Below, piece by piece: positions 14,585 through 23,024 of a stretch of 32,681 bases of DNA. Position numbers and translations under genes: made by a program. This DNA comes from an uncultured Verrucomicrobiota bacterium (lineage in GTDB: Bacteria; Verrucomicrobiota; Kiritimatiellia; CAIVKH01): positions 1 to 32,681 of the forward strand of contig CALKUH010000009.1 of assembly GCA_937996795.1 (NCBI GenBank). The letters run 5' to 3'. The notes beneath the pieces are model-generated. The model worked only from the letters and a program-made list of their open reading frames with translations. It did not search any database and had not been told where the DNA came from. The stretch's first letter is position 1, and every line of letters starts with the position of its first letter.

Positions 14585-16597
14585 TTACAGTTGCTGGGCG
14601 ATCTTTTCGACTTCGTAAATCTCGACGATGTCGCCCTGTTCAAAGTCGCCGAAGTTGTCGAGGCGAAGACCGCATTCCTGGCCTTCGCGCACTTCCGCCG
14701 CCTCGTTCTGGAACCGGCGCAGGGAGGTCAGGCTGCCCTCGTACAGGACATCGCCCCGCCGCTTGACGCGGGCGCGCCCGCGGGCGGTGATGCGTCCGTC
14801 GGTGACAATGCACCCGGCCACCTTGCCCTTTTTGCCGAGGTCGAACGTCTGCTTGACGAGCGCGTGGCCCAGGATGCTCTCGCGCACGATCGGCTCGAGC
14901 AGGCCCTGCATGAGCTCCTTCAGCTCGTCGAGCAGTTCATAAATGATGCTGTACAGGCGGATCTCCACGCCCTCGCGCTTCGCGGCCGCGGAGGTGTCGG
15001 GCTCCTTGCTGATGTGGAAGCCGAGGATCATCGCCTTTGAGGCGCTCGCGAGCAGGACGTCGTTGACGTTGATGTTGCCGACGCCGGCGAGCAGCATCTG
15101 GTGGTCCACCTTGTCGCTCTTGATATTGCTGATCGCGTACTGCAACGCCTCCAGCGAGCCCTGCGTGTCGGCCTTCAGGACGATGGAGAGCGTCTTGCGT
15201 CCCGCGTCGGGGCCGGCCTGCAACAGGTCCTCGAGGGAGGCGCGTTTCGGCGTCGCATCCGCGATGGACTCCTGGCGCTTCTGGAACAGGCGCTCTTCCG
15301 AGATCGCGCGCGCCTCCTTCTCGTCGGAAACCTTGGTGAATTCGGCGCCCGCATCCGGGACACCGGACAGGCCGAGGCACTTGACGGCTTCGGACGGGCC
15401 GGCGCTCTTCACGCGCTCGCCGCGGTCGTTGATCAGCGCCTTCACGCGGCCCCAGTAGAGTCCGCACAGGATCGCATCGCCCACCTTGAGCGTGCCTTCG
15501 CGCAGCAGCAGCGTCGCGGTCGGGCCCATGCCCGGCTCCATGCGCGCCTCGACGACGAAGCCCTGCGCGGGTTTGCGCGGGTTCGCCTTGAGCTCGAGGA
15601 TTTCCGCCTGCGCGGCGATGTTGTCGAGAAATTCGGGGATGCCGTCGCCCGTCAGCGCGCTGACCGGGCAGCAGATCACCTCGCCACCCCAGTCTTCCGG
15701 GGTGAGGCCGAGGCCCTGCAATTGCTGCTTCACGCGCTCGGCGTTGAACGCGCGGAGATCTTTTTTGTTCAGCGCGACCATGATCGCGACCTTGGCGGCC
15801 TGCGCGTGCTGGATGGCCTCCTTCGTCTGCGGCATGATGCCGTCCACGCCGTCCACGACGATGACCGCGATATCGGTTAGGTTCGCGCCGCGGGCACGCA
15901 TGGCCGTGAAGGCTTCGTGGCCCGGGGTGTCGAGGAAGGTGATCTTGTGCTTGTCCTTGCCCACCGCCACCGTGTAGGCGCCGATGTGCTGCGTGATGCC
16001 GCCGTCTTCGCCCGCGGCGACGCGGCTGTTGCGGATCTTGTCCAACAGCGAGGTTTTGCCGTGGTCGACATGGCCCATGAACACGACCACCGGCGGGCGG
16101 GCGATGATGTTTTCCGGCGCGTCGATCTTCTCGGCCACCGGCTTGACCTTCACCTTAGGCGGGGGCGGCGGCGGCTTGACCTCGACCTTTTTCTCCAGCT
16201 CGACGGTCCAGCCCCACTTCGCGGCGATCTGCTGCGCCACCTTCATCTCGATCTTCTGATTGATCGAGGCGAAGATGTTCATCTTCATCAACTCGGCGAT
16301 GACCTGGTTGGGCTTGAGGCCCATGTGTTCCGCGAACTCGCGCACGATGATCGGCGAGCCCGGCTTGACGATGACCACCTTGGCATCGGGCGACACCGTG
16401 ACCGCCGCGTCGGGGGCGGCGGTCGGCGCGGCCGGCGCCTGCTGCGCGGGCGCAAACGCGACGCGCAACATCGTCACGAGCTCCGCCGGGAGCAGGCTCA
16501 TATGCGTGCGGCCTTCGCCCGCATTCAGCGCCTGCAGCTTCTCCAGCACCTCTTTGCTCGGGCGCTCGAGTTCCTTCGCTAGTTCAAACACTCTCAT
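14585..16597 (-). CDS. infB: Translation initiation factor IF-2
   Basis: A 670-residue GTPase that delivers initiator tRNA to the 30S subunit. An N-terminal IF2_N helix bundle (MRVFELAKELERPSKEVLEKL) and a second one near residues 85-135 flank an alanine/proline-rich linker; a KPPPPPPK spacer precedes the G domain. G-domain motifs are complete: GHVDHGKTSLLD, GGITQHIGAY, DTPGHEAF, NKKD and SALTGDG, followed by domains II-IV. The variable N-terminal region is short for IF-2. ATGA overlap with nusA (16594-16597). Confidence 0.97.
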   Translation of the reverse strand: MRVFELAKELERPSKEVLEKLQALNAGEGRTHMSLLPAELVTMLRVAFAPAQQAPAAPTAAPDAAVTVSPDAKVVIVKPGSPIIVREFAEHMGLKPNQVIAELMKMNIFASINQKIEMKVAQQIAAKWGWTVELEKKVEVKPPPPPPKVKVKPVAEKIDAPENIIARPPVVVFMGHVDHGKTSLLDKIRNSRVAAGEDGGITQHIGAYTVAVGKDKHKITFLDTPGHEAFTAMRARGANLTDIAVIVVDGVDGIMPQTKEAIQHAQAAKVAIMVALNKKDLRAFNAERVKQQLQGLGLTPEDWGGEVICCPVSALTGDGIPEFLDNIAAQAEILELKANPRKPAQGFVVEARMEPGMGPTATLLLREGTLKVGDAILCGLYWGRVKALINDRGERVKSAGPSEAVKCLGLSGVPDAGAEFTKVSDEKEARAISEERLFQKRQESIADATPKRASLEDLLQAGPDAGRKTLSIVLKADTQGSLEALQYAISNIKSDKVDHQMLLAGVGNINVNDVLLASASKAMILGFHISKEPDTSAAAKREGVEIRLYSIIYELLDELKELMQGLLEPIVRESILGHALVKQTFDLGKKGKVAGCIVTDGRITARGRARVKRRGDVLYEGSLTSLRRFQNEAAEVREGQECGLRLDNFGDFEQGDIVEIYEVEKIAQQL

Positions 16598-17883
16598 GTG
16601 GTTTCCGTTGCCGCCGGGGGAGGCGTGGCAGTGTCCGTTGAGGGGCCAAGCGCTTCAGCGGCCGCACGCACGGCCCGCGCATCCTCTTCCGTAAAGCCTT
16701 CGATCGCGAGCAGGTCTTCCAGTTCCGCCGCGAGCAAGCCGTCGACGGAAAGGAAACCGGAGTGCACCAGCTTCTCCGCGCGCGCGGGGCCGATGCCTTC
16801 GATCGCGGCGAGCGCGGATACGGCGTTGGCGACTTTTTCCTCGAAGCCGATGGCGGCCTCGTCCTTCTGGATGTCGATCTTCCAGCCGGTCAGCTTCGCG
16901 GTCAGGCGGGCATTCTGCCCCTTCTTGCCGATCGCGAGCGACAACTGGTCCGGCGCGACGGTGACGTTGACCGTGTGCGCGGCATCATCCACCGCCACCT
17001 TCGTCAGCTTGGCCGGCGCGAGCGCGTTGGTGACGAAGACCTTTACGTCCTCGTTCCAGCGCACGATGTCGATCTTTTCCCCGGACAGCTCGCGGACGAT
17101 GTTCTTGACGCGGATGCCGCGCATGCCGACGCACGCGCCCACCGGGTCCACCTTTTCGTCCTTGGAAACAACGGCAATCTTGCTGCGGAAGCCCGGCTCG
17201 CGCGCGATGCCGCGCATCTCGACGGTCTTGTCGTTGATTTCGGAAACTTCCAGCTCGAACAGCCGCTTCACGAAATCCGGATGGCTGCGCGACAGGATGA
17301 TCCGCGTGCCGCCCGCATCGCTGGTCACGTCGAGGATCAGGGCACGAATCTTGTCGCCGACCTGGTATTCCTCCGTCGGCACGCGCTCCTTGGCCGGCAG
17401 GATCGCCTCCGCGAACCCGTCCAACCCGAGCACCACGTCGCTGCGCTCGAACCGGCGCACGGTGCCGCTGACGATGTCGCCCTTGCGGTCCTTGTACTCG
17501 TCGAACACTTTGTCCCGCTCCGCCTGGCGGATGCGGTTGAGAATCGCCTGCTTCGCCGTCTGCGCCGCGATGCGTCCAAAATTCTTCGGCGTGACCTCGA
17601 TTTCGAGGTAGTCGCCCAGCTTCGCGTCCGGCTTGATCCGCTGCGCATTGGTCACCGCGATTTCATCGTGCGGCGCCCGCACGCGCTCGACCACCTGCAC
17701 GCGCGCCAAAGCCTTGATGTCGCAGGTCTTGCGATCAATTTCAATGCGCAGGTCCTTGGCGGGACTGACACTTTTCTTGGAGGCGGCCAACAAGGCGCCC
17801 TCGACCGCACGGATCAGCGTTTCACGCTCGATCCCTCGTTCGCGCTCCATGTAGTCCAAAACCGCAAGTAGTTCATTATTCAT
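16594..17883 (-). CDS. nusA: Transcription termination/antitermination factor NusA
   Basis: A 429-residue NusA. The N-terminal RNA polymerase-binding domain (about 1-125) is followed by the S1 domain (GDIVSGTVRRFERSDVVLGLDG), then tandem KH domains (VDPVGACVGMRGIRVKNIVREL and LSLAIGKKGQNARLTAKLTGWKIDI). A C-terminal helix-hairpin-helix segment (IEGIGPARAEKLV...) is fused in place of the acidic repeats of enterobacteria. It is the first gene of the cluster. The usual upstream partner rimP is absent; instead about 340 bp of non-coding DNA with a terminator-like hairpin lies upstream. Confidence 0.96.
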   Translation of the reverse strand: MNNELLAVLDYMERERGIERETLIRAVEGALLAASKKSVSPAKDLRIEIDRKTCDIKALARVQVVERVRAPHDEIAVTNAQRIKPDAKLGDYLEIEVTPKNFGRIAAQTAKQAILNRIRQAERDKVFDEYKDRKGDIVSGTVRRFERSDVVLGLDGFAEAILPAKERVPTEEYQVGDKIRALILDVTSDAGGTRIILSRSHPDFVKRLFELEVSEINDKTVEMRGIAREPGFRSKIAVVSKDEKVDPVGACVGMRGIRVKNIVRELSGEKIDIVRWNEDVKVFVTNALAPAKLTKVAVDDAAHTVNVTVAPDQLSLAIGKKGQNARLTAKLTGWKIDIQKDEAAIGFEEKVANAVSALAAIEGIGPARAEKLVHSGFLSVDGLLAAELEDLLAIEGFTEEDARAVRAAAEALGPSTDTATPPPAATETT

Positions 17884-17941
17884 GGCTTACACTCCATCCA
17901 CCAGCCCGCCAAGCCAATGGCCGCGCGACCCCTAGACACAA

Positions 17942-17965
17942 AAGAGTGGGTCGGGACCCACTCTT
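17942..17965 (-). terminator. Terminator-like leader hairpin upstream of nusA
   Basis: Perfect stem AAGAGTGGGT/ACCCACTCTT (17942-17951 with 17956-17965), followed on the minus strand by TTTT. It lies about 59 nt before the nusA ATG, after a possible promoter and with no gene in front of it. It therefore looks like an attenuator in the nusA leader rather than a gene-end terminator. Feedback by NusA on its own leader is known in other bacteria; applying it here is inference. Confidence 0.6.
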
Positions 17966-17989
17966 CATCAGAGGCCGCACAAATACGGG

Positions 17990-18021
17990 GATACACTGCC
18001 CTCCCCCCTCACACGGGTCAA
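17990..18021 (-). promoter_or_regulatory. Possible promoter of the nusA operon
   Basis: On the minus strand TTGACC (18016-18021) and TGTATC (17990-17995) are separated by 20 nt, longer than ideal. The position fits a leader of about 100 nt that contains the hairpin at 17942. Confidence 0.3.
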
Positions 18022-18166
18022 GCCGTAAAGTGATGCTGCCCGGATGCTGACGAAATTCTGACAGCGCAAACCCGTTAATGCGGTTGACCTCGACACAGGA
18101 TTCCTTAAGACTCGTTCTTTGGTGGAGCTTTCGTCTGCCCCCTGCCGGGGCATTCAGGGCGTAAAC

Positions 18167-18196
18167 TTTAAGGACCGGATCGCGTAGTTTAAGGAC
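18167..18196. promoter_or_regulatory. Twin TTTAAGGAC boxes upstream of the PEP-CTERM gene
   Basis: TTTAAGGAC occurs at 18167-18175 and again at 18188-18196 on the plus strand, exactly 21 bp apart (two helical turns), each followed by a near-identical CGG/AGG. They end about 50 nt before the PEP-CTERM start and look like a pair of regulator sites. The rest of 17966-18248 has no credible gene. Confidence 0.5.
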
Positions 18197-18248
18197 AGGG
18201 TGGGAGGCCGTTCGGAGTCGAACCGTGCCCGCCGGCGAAAAAGGGGAC

Positions 18249-18878
18249 ATGCGGGGCAGCTTCCATAACGTCAAGCGGCTTTGGGCCGCGCTTGTTGTCG
18301 CGGTCGCGATGGGGGCACCCGTCGCGCAAGCGGCCATCGTCGATTTGGATGCCTACGTGCTTCAGCCGATCCTCGGTGGCGACGGCATGACGCCCCTCGC
18401 GGACGGATCGTGGGTGTTCATCATCGGCAGCACCGACAGCGTACTCGACCCGATGCAGCAGTTTGGCCCCTACTACGACGCCTACACCACCACGGGCGAC
18501 GACGTGATCCTCGGCATCGTCCAGATCGACAGCTCGCTCGGGCCAGGCACCTTCGCCACCACGGTCCAATACGATTCCGCGACGATCAACTACGCCTACA
18601 TCCGCTTCTTCGACACCACCAGCAACCTGATCGCGGGCCCCGTCTATTGGGGCACCTCGTCAGTCTTCGCGCTCGGTGTCACGCTGGGTGTTTCGACGGT
18701 GCAGTTTGACGAAAACAACCAGCTCGTCGCGACCAATTTCAATACGTTCATCGTGATCCCGGAACCGGGCACGGCCAATCTCCTGCTGCTGGTGGGCGGC
18801 ATGATCTGGGCCATGCGCAGCAGCATGGGCCGGAGGAAGAAAAAGAAGGACGCGGAGGCGGACCAGGGGGACGAATGA
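18249..18878 (+). CDS. PEP-CTERM-anchored exported protein
   Basis: A 209-residue protein with a signal peptide (VKRLWAALVVAVAMGAPVAQA, cleavage expected after AQA) and a C-terminal sorting signal: VIPEPGTANLLLLVGGMIWAMRSSMGRRKKKK, that is a PEP motif, a membrane span and a basic cluster. PEP-CTERM proteins are processed by an exosortase and moved to the outer surface or polysaccharide matrix; no exosortase is in this window. The middle (about 27-170) is a beta-rich domain I cannot name. The tail is unusual: about a dozen further, mostly acidic residues follow the basic cluster. ATG 18249 has AGGGGA just before it; GTG 18225 is an alternative. The stop overlaps the next gene (ATGA). Confidence 0.82.
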   Translation: MRGSFHNVKRLWAALVVAVAMGAPVAQAAIVDLDAYVLQPILGGDGMTPLADGSWVFIIGSTDSVLDPMQQFGPYYDAYTTTGDDVILGIVQIDSSLGPGTFATTVQYDSATINYAYIRFFDTTSNLIAGPVYWGTSSVFALGVTLGVSTVQFDENNQLVATNFNTFIVIPEPGTANLLLLVGGMIWAMRSSMGRRKKKKDAEADQGDE

Positions 18879-19765
18879 AGCGCATCATCCAGGCGGGTGT
18901 GATCGGGGCGGCCTGTTGGATCTGCGGCGCCGCGCACGCGCTGCAAATTCCGGTCAACTTCGCGATCACCAACACCGTCGTGAATGAATTCGGCGAGGTG
19001 TTGCCCGGCACCTCCGTCCACGCGCCCGCGTTTGGCCAGCCCTACGTGGAGGGCGCCATCGTGCAAATCCTCAACGTCAGCGCCGGCGTCTTCCCGCCCG
19101 CCACCAATGGCGCGCCGCATCCCAGCAACACTGTATTAATGACCACACGCATCGGCGTCGGCGTCAACCCGAACGATCCGATCACCGGCAAAAGCAGCGG
19201 CCCCATCGGCACCATCCAGCGCGACAACCCCGCCCTGACCAACCAGCACATCATGGTCCGCGTCTTCAACAAACCAACGCTCGAAGATTCCTCGTTCTAC
19301 GGCAACTCCCAGCTCTTCACCGTGCCGGTCTATGGCCAGAGCTACGACTCCTTCCTCGCCAACGTCCAGCCCACCACCAACGAACTCGACACCACGGACC
19401 ACGACAACGACGGGCTCAGCCGCTCGTGGGAAAAGAGCCACGGCACCAACCCCGACAACGAGGACACCGACAACGACGGCATGATCGACGGCCACGAAAT
19501 CCGCGCCGGCACCAAGCCCCTCGACAACACGTCGCTGCTGATCGTCGTGCAACTGCTGCCTCAGAGCGGCAACGACCTGCTGCTCTCGTGGGACACCGTC
19601 GCCGGCAAGACCTACCAACTCCAGGTCATGGAGGCGCTGACCAACAACGCCGACTACGCCGACATCCTCAGCCCCGTGGCCGCGACCTCCGCCGTTAGCT
19701 TCGCCACAGTGACCAACGGCCTGCTCAACCCCGAGTCGCTCTACCGCGTGCGCCTGGTCGAATAA
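18875..19765 (+). CDS. Secreted protein with thrombospondin type-3 calcium repeats
   Basis: A 296-residue protein with a signal peptide (MKRIIQAGVIGAACWICGAAHA). Residues 30-170 are an unnamed beta-rich domain. Two TSP3/EF-like calcium repeats follow (DHDNDGLSRSWEKSHGTNP and DTDNDGMIDGHEIRAGTKP, Asp/Asn at the ligand spacing). It ends in a compact domain (LLLSWDTVAGKTYQLQVMEAL...SLYRVRLVE) often seen at the end of PVC secreted proteins. It has no PEP-CTERM tail of its own. ATGA overlap and an AGGGGG Shine-Dalgarno tie it to the PEP-CTERM gene, so the two may act together at the cell surface. Confidence 0.82.
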   Translation: MKRIIQAGVIGAACWICGAAHALQIPVNFAITNTVVNEFGEVLPGTSVHAPAFGQPYVEGAIVQILNVSAGVFPPATNGAPHPSNTVLMTTRIGVGVNPNDPITGKSSGPIGTIQRDNPALTNQHIMVRVFNKPTLEDSSFYGNSQLFTVPVYGQSYDSFLANVQPTTNELDTTDHDNDGLSRSWEKSHGTNPDNEDTDNDGMIDGHEIRAGTKPLDNTSLLIVVQLLPQSGNDLLLSWDTVAGKTYQLQVMEALTNNADYADILSPVAATSAVSFATVTNGLLNPESLYRVRLVE

Positions 19766-19831
19766 CACAGCCCCCGCCCGCCAAAACGCGCGCTTGAGTG
19801 CAGCCCCCTGCGTGGCATCATCTCCCCGCGT

Positions 19832-21070
19832 ATGAACGACACCACCCGCACGGCCCCTTCTTCCCGCACCGTCCTGCTCGGCATCTGCGGCGGCATCGCC
19901 GCCTACAAGGCCGTCGATGTCGCCAGCCGGCTGCGCAAGGCCGGATATGCGGTCCGCGTTGCGATGAGCGACGCCGCGCAACAGTTCGTCACCCCGCTCA
20001 CCTTTGGCGCCGTGTCGGGCCACCCGGTCCTCAGCCGCCTCTTCCCCGGCGACGCCGCCGCGGGGGACGCGGCCTATCCCCACCTCTACCCCGCCACGCG
20101 CGCGGACGCCTTCGTGCTCCTCCCCGCCACGGCGGACATGATGGCGAAACTCGCGGCCGGGCTCGGCAACGACATCGTCTCCACGTGCGCATTGTCCCTG
20201 CCCGCCACCTGCAAACGCTTTTTCTGCCCCGCGATGAATGTCGAGATGTGGCGGCAGCCCGTCGTGCAGGACAACGTGCGCGCGCTCGAAGCGCGCGGCT
20301 GGACCCGGATCGGCCCCGACGCGGGCGCGCTCGCCTGCGGCATGGAGGGCGAAGGCCGCATGAGCGAACCGGCGCACATCGTCGAGCATGTGCAGGCCGC
20401 GCTTGAGGTGCCGCGCACGCTCGCGGGACGCCGCGTGCTGATCCTCTCCGGCCCCACGCGCGAACACTTCGATCCCGTCCGCTTCATCGGCAATCCGAGC
20501 TCCGGCAAAATGGGCCGCGCGCTCGCGGAGGCCGCCGTGGAGGCCGGCGCCGCGGTGGATTTCATCACCGGCCCGGTCCCGGAGGAAAACCTTCCGCGCG
20601 CTCGGGAACTCACGCTGCATCGCGTCACCAGCGCCGACGACATGCTCAACGCCGCGCGCCCGCTCTACGCCCGCGCCGATCTCGTCGTCTACGCCGCCGC
20701 CGTCGCGGACTATCGCCCGAAACAGTTCAGCGCCGAAAAAATGCCAAAGAAAACCGGGCCGCTGACGCTCGGCCTCGAGCCCACGCCCGACGTCGCCGCC
20801 ACGCTCAACGCGAACAAACGCCCCGGCCAGCGCGCCATCGGCTTCGCCCTGCAAACGCACGACGGCCCCTCCAAGGCCGCCGAGAAAATGGCGCGCAAAC
20901 ACTTCGATGGCATCGTGCTCAACGCGCTTGATGCGCTCGGCGGCGACAGCGGCGGCTACACGTGGATCGAACCCGGCGCCGCCCCGCAGGACTGGGGCAC
21001 GCTCCCCAAACCCGCCTGCGCGCACCGCATCCTCGCCCGCGCCGCGGAACTGCTCTCCTCCCCCGCGTAG
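19832..21070 (+). CDS. coaBC: Phosphopantothenoylcysteine decarboxylase / phosphopantothenate-cysteine ligase
   Basis: A 412-residue bifunctional CoA biosynthesis enzyme. The CoaC half (about 1-185) is a flavodoxin-like decarboxylase: GICGGIAAYKAVDVASRL, the active-site His in YPHLYPATRADAF, the PAMN motif (FFCPAMNVEMW), and the Cys-containing substrate flap ACGMEGEGRMSEP. The CoaB half has LSGPTREHFDPVRFIGNPSSGKMG and the AAVADYRPKQ region with the following lysine-rich KMPKK. All key motifs are present. TTGAGT (19794) and CATCAT (19816) could form a weak promoter ending 10 nt before the ATG. mnmA follows after 14 nt. Confidence 0.95.
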   Translation: MNDTTRTAPSSRTVLLGICGGIAAYKAVDVASRLRKAGYAVRVAMSDAAQQFVTPLTFGAVSGHPVLSRLFPGDAAAGDAAYPHLYPATRADAFVLLPATADMMAKLAAGLGNDIVSTCALSLPATCKRFFCPAMNVEMWRQPVVQDNVRALEARGWTRIGPDAGALACGMEGEGRMSEPAHIVEHVQAALEVPRTLAGRRVLILSGPTREHFDPVRFIGNPSSGKMGRALAEAAVEAGAAVDFITGPVPEENLPRARELTLHRVTSADDMLNAARPLYARADLVVYAAAVADYRPKQFSAEKMPKKTGPLTLGLEPTPDVAATLNANKRPGQRAIGFALQTHDGPSKAAEKMARKHFDGIVLNALDALGGDSGGYTWIEPGAAPQDWGTLPKPACAHRILARAAELLSSPA

Positions 21071-21084
21071 TGGATGGCGCCGGT

Positions 21085-22161
21085 ATGACGGTCCCCTCTC
21101 CAACACCGCGCCGCATCGCCATCGGGCTCAGCGGCGGGATCGACAGCTCCGTCGCGGCGGCGCTGCTCGTGGACCAGGGCTGGGAGGTCATCGGCTTCAC
21201 GCTGCACATGTTCAAGGAGGGCTCGCGCTGCTGCTCGCTCGAGGACGTCCAGCGCGCGCGCCGCGTTTGCGACCACCTCGGCATCCGCCACTACACGCTC
21301 AACGTCGTGGATGAATTCGAGGAGCAGGTGATCCGCCCCTTTGCCGCCGCGTACGCCGCCGGGCGCACGCCGAACCCGTGCATCTTCTGCAACCGCCACT
21401 TCAAGTTCGGCGAACTGGTCAACCGCGCCCGCGCGCTCGGCTGCACCCACGTCGCGACCGGCCACTACGTCCGCCTCGAACACACGCCCGACGGCGCGCG
21501 CCTCCGGCAGGGACGCGACCCCGGCAAGGACCAGTCGTATTTCCTGCACCGCCTCACGCAGGACCAGCTCCAGTCATGCGTCTTCCCGCTCGGCGACCTG
21601 CTCAAGGACGACGTGCGCCGCATCGCCGCGGAAAAACAGATCCCCACCACGGGCATGCGCGAAACCGCCGACCTCTGCTTCATCACCGCCGCCGGCCCCG
21701 CACCGCTGATCGAAAAATATCACCCCGATGCACGCCGCTCCGGACCGATTGTCGACGAGGCCGGCCACACGCTCGGCACACACCAGGGGCTCCACCACTT
21801 CACCATCGGCCAGCGCGAAGGCCTGCGCATCGCCGCCCCGCAACGCCTCTATGTCCGCGAATTGCGCCCCGGTTCCAACACCGTTGTCGTCGGAAAACGC
21901 GCGGACCTCATGCAATCGAGCTGCCGCGTGACCGACCTCTACTGGCAGCCCGGCCACCCGCCCGCGCCCGGCACGACGCTGACCGCGCGCCTGCGCTACC
22001 AATCGCCCGGAGTTGCAGCCACGCTTACGCCGGACGATAGTGGTGGAGGCCGCGTGGTCTTCGCCGAACCGCAGTTCGCCGTGACCCCCGGCCAGGCCGC
22101 CGTGTTTTACGAGGGCGATGCCGTCCTCGGCGGCGGATGGATCGAGAAGGATGACGCGTGA
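21085..22161 (+). CDS. mnmA: tRNA-specific 2-thiouridylase
   Basis: A 358-residue MnmA, which activates U34 of Lys/Glu/Gln tRNAs with ATP and inserts sulfur. The PP-loop is GLSGGIDSSVAAALL near residue 14 (Ile in place of the usual Val). The nucleophilic Cys lies in TPNPCIFCNRHFKF and the partner Cys in MRETADLCFI; CATGHY-type sequence (VATGHYVRLE) and the DQSYFLHRL motif are intact. The C-terminal beta-barrel is complete. ATG 21085 fits the family N-terminus; the frame runs back into coaBC, so the longer start is rejected. It overlaps larE by 4 nt (GTGA). Confidence 0.94.
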   Translation: MTVPSPTPRRIAIGLSGGIDSSVAAALLVDQGWEVIGFTLHMFKEGSRCCSLEDVQRARRVCDHLGIRHYTLNVVDEFEEQVIRPFAAAYAAGRTPNPCIFCNRHFKFGELVNRARALGCTHVATGHYVRLEHTPDGARLRQGRDPGKDQSYFLHRLTQDQLQSCVFPLGDLLKDDVRRIAAEKQIPTTGMRETADLCFITAAGPAPLIEKYHPDARRSGPIVDEAGHTLGTHQGLHHFTIGQREGLRIAAPQRLYVRELRPGSNTVVVGKRADLMQSSCRVTDLYWQPGHPPAPGTTLTARLRYQSPGVAATLTPDDSGGGRVVFAEPQFAVTPGQAAVFYEGDAVLGGGWIEKDDA

Positions 22162-23024
22162 AATTTGACATTCCCACCAACGGGGCGGTGACGCAACCCG
22201 CGGCGCTCGACGAAAAAATCGCCGCGCTTCGCGCGCGCCTGCGCGCGATGGAATCCGTCATCGTCGCCTTCAGCGCCGGCGTGGACAGCACCTTCATCGC
22301 CGCCCTCGCCTCGGCGGAGCTGGGCGCCCGCGCGCTCGCGGTCACCGCCACCTCGCCCTCGTTCCCCGAACGCGAACTCGAGGAAGCCCGGGCGCTCGCC
22401 GCGCAACTCCAGCTCCAGTTCCGCGTCATCGCCTCGAACGAAATGGCCAACCCGGACTACGCGAACAACCCGAGCAGCCGTTGCTATCACTGCAAGACGG
22501 AGCTCTACGGCCTGCTGCGCACCATCGCCGACGCGGAGGGGTTTGCCCACATCGTCGACGGCACGAACGCGGACGACCTCAACGATTACCGCCCCGGCCG
22601 CAAGGCCGCGATGGAGAAGCGTGTTGAAAGCCCGCTGCAGGAACTCGGCTTCACCAAGGCCGACATCCGCGAGGCCTCGCGCGCGCTCGGCCTGCACACC
22701 GCCGACAAACCCGCGTTTTCCTGCCTCGCCTCGCGCTTCCCCTACGGCGAGAAGATCACCGTCGAGGCCCTCCGGCGGGTCGAGCGCGCGGAGAACGGCC
22801 TGAAGGATATGGGCTTCACCAACCTGCGCGTGCGCGTGCACGGCGAGATCGCGCGGCTCGAACTCGACGCGGACCAGATCGCGCGCGCCGCCGCCGACCC
22901 GCTGCGCGACCAGATCCTCGCCCTGCTCAGGTCCTGCGGCTTCCGCTACGTCGCCCTCGACCTGCAAGGCTACCGCCGCGGCAGTTTGAACGAAGTGTTT
23001 ACGCGCATTAAGTCGTCCCCGTAA
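22158..23024 (+). CDS. larE: ATP-dependent sacrificial sulfur transferase LarE-like
   Basis: A 288-residue PP-loop protein of the LarE family. VIVAFSAGVDSTFIAALA near residue 34 binds ATP; SRCYHCKTELY and DGTNADDLNDYRPGRKA are family signatures; FSCLASRFPYGEKIT carries the Cys that I take to match the sulfur-donating Cys of characterised LarE. LarE adds sulfur to a nicotinate-derived intermediate to build the nickel-pincer cofactor of lactate racemase. LarA, LarB and LarC are not in this window, so the target here may be elsewhere or different. The GTG start overlaps the mnmA stop, pairing two sulfur-inserting PP-loop enzymes. Confidence 0.88.
   Translation: MKFDIPTNGAVTQPAALDEKIAALRARLRAMESVIVAFSAGVDSTFIAALASAELGARALAVTATSPSFPERELEEARALAAQLQLQFRVIASNEMANPDYANNPSSRCYHCKTELYGLLRTIADAEGFAHIVDGTNADDLNDYRPGRKAAMEKRVESPLQELGFTKADIREASRALGLHTADKPAFSCLASRFPYGEKITVEALRRVERAENGLKDMGFTNLRVRVHGEIARLELDADQIARAAADPLRDQILALLRSCGFRYVALDLQGYRRGSLNEVFTRIKSSP

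Noticed and set aside
12391..14766. 791-codon plus-strand frame opposite ribF, truB, rbfA
   Set aside because: It is antisense to three well-recognised genes, rich in Arg/Gly/Glu with no domain, and is a by-product of high third-position GC.
17876..18337. 153-codon minus-strand frame in the rimP position upstream of nusA
   Set aside because: No RimP motif, runs through the leader hairpin and into the PEP-CTERM coding sequence, and has no SD.
19136..21106. 656-codon minus-strand frame opposite the TSP3 and coaBC genes
   Set aside because: Antisense shadow with biased, repetitive composition and no family resemblance; the plus strand carries complete known enzymes.
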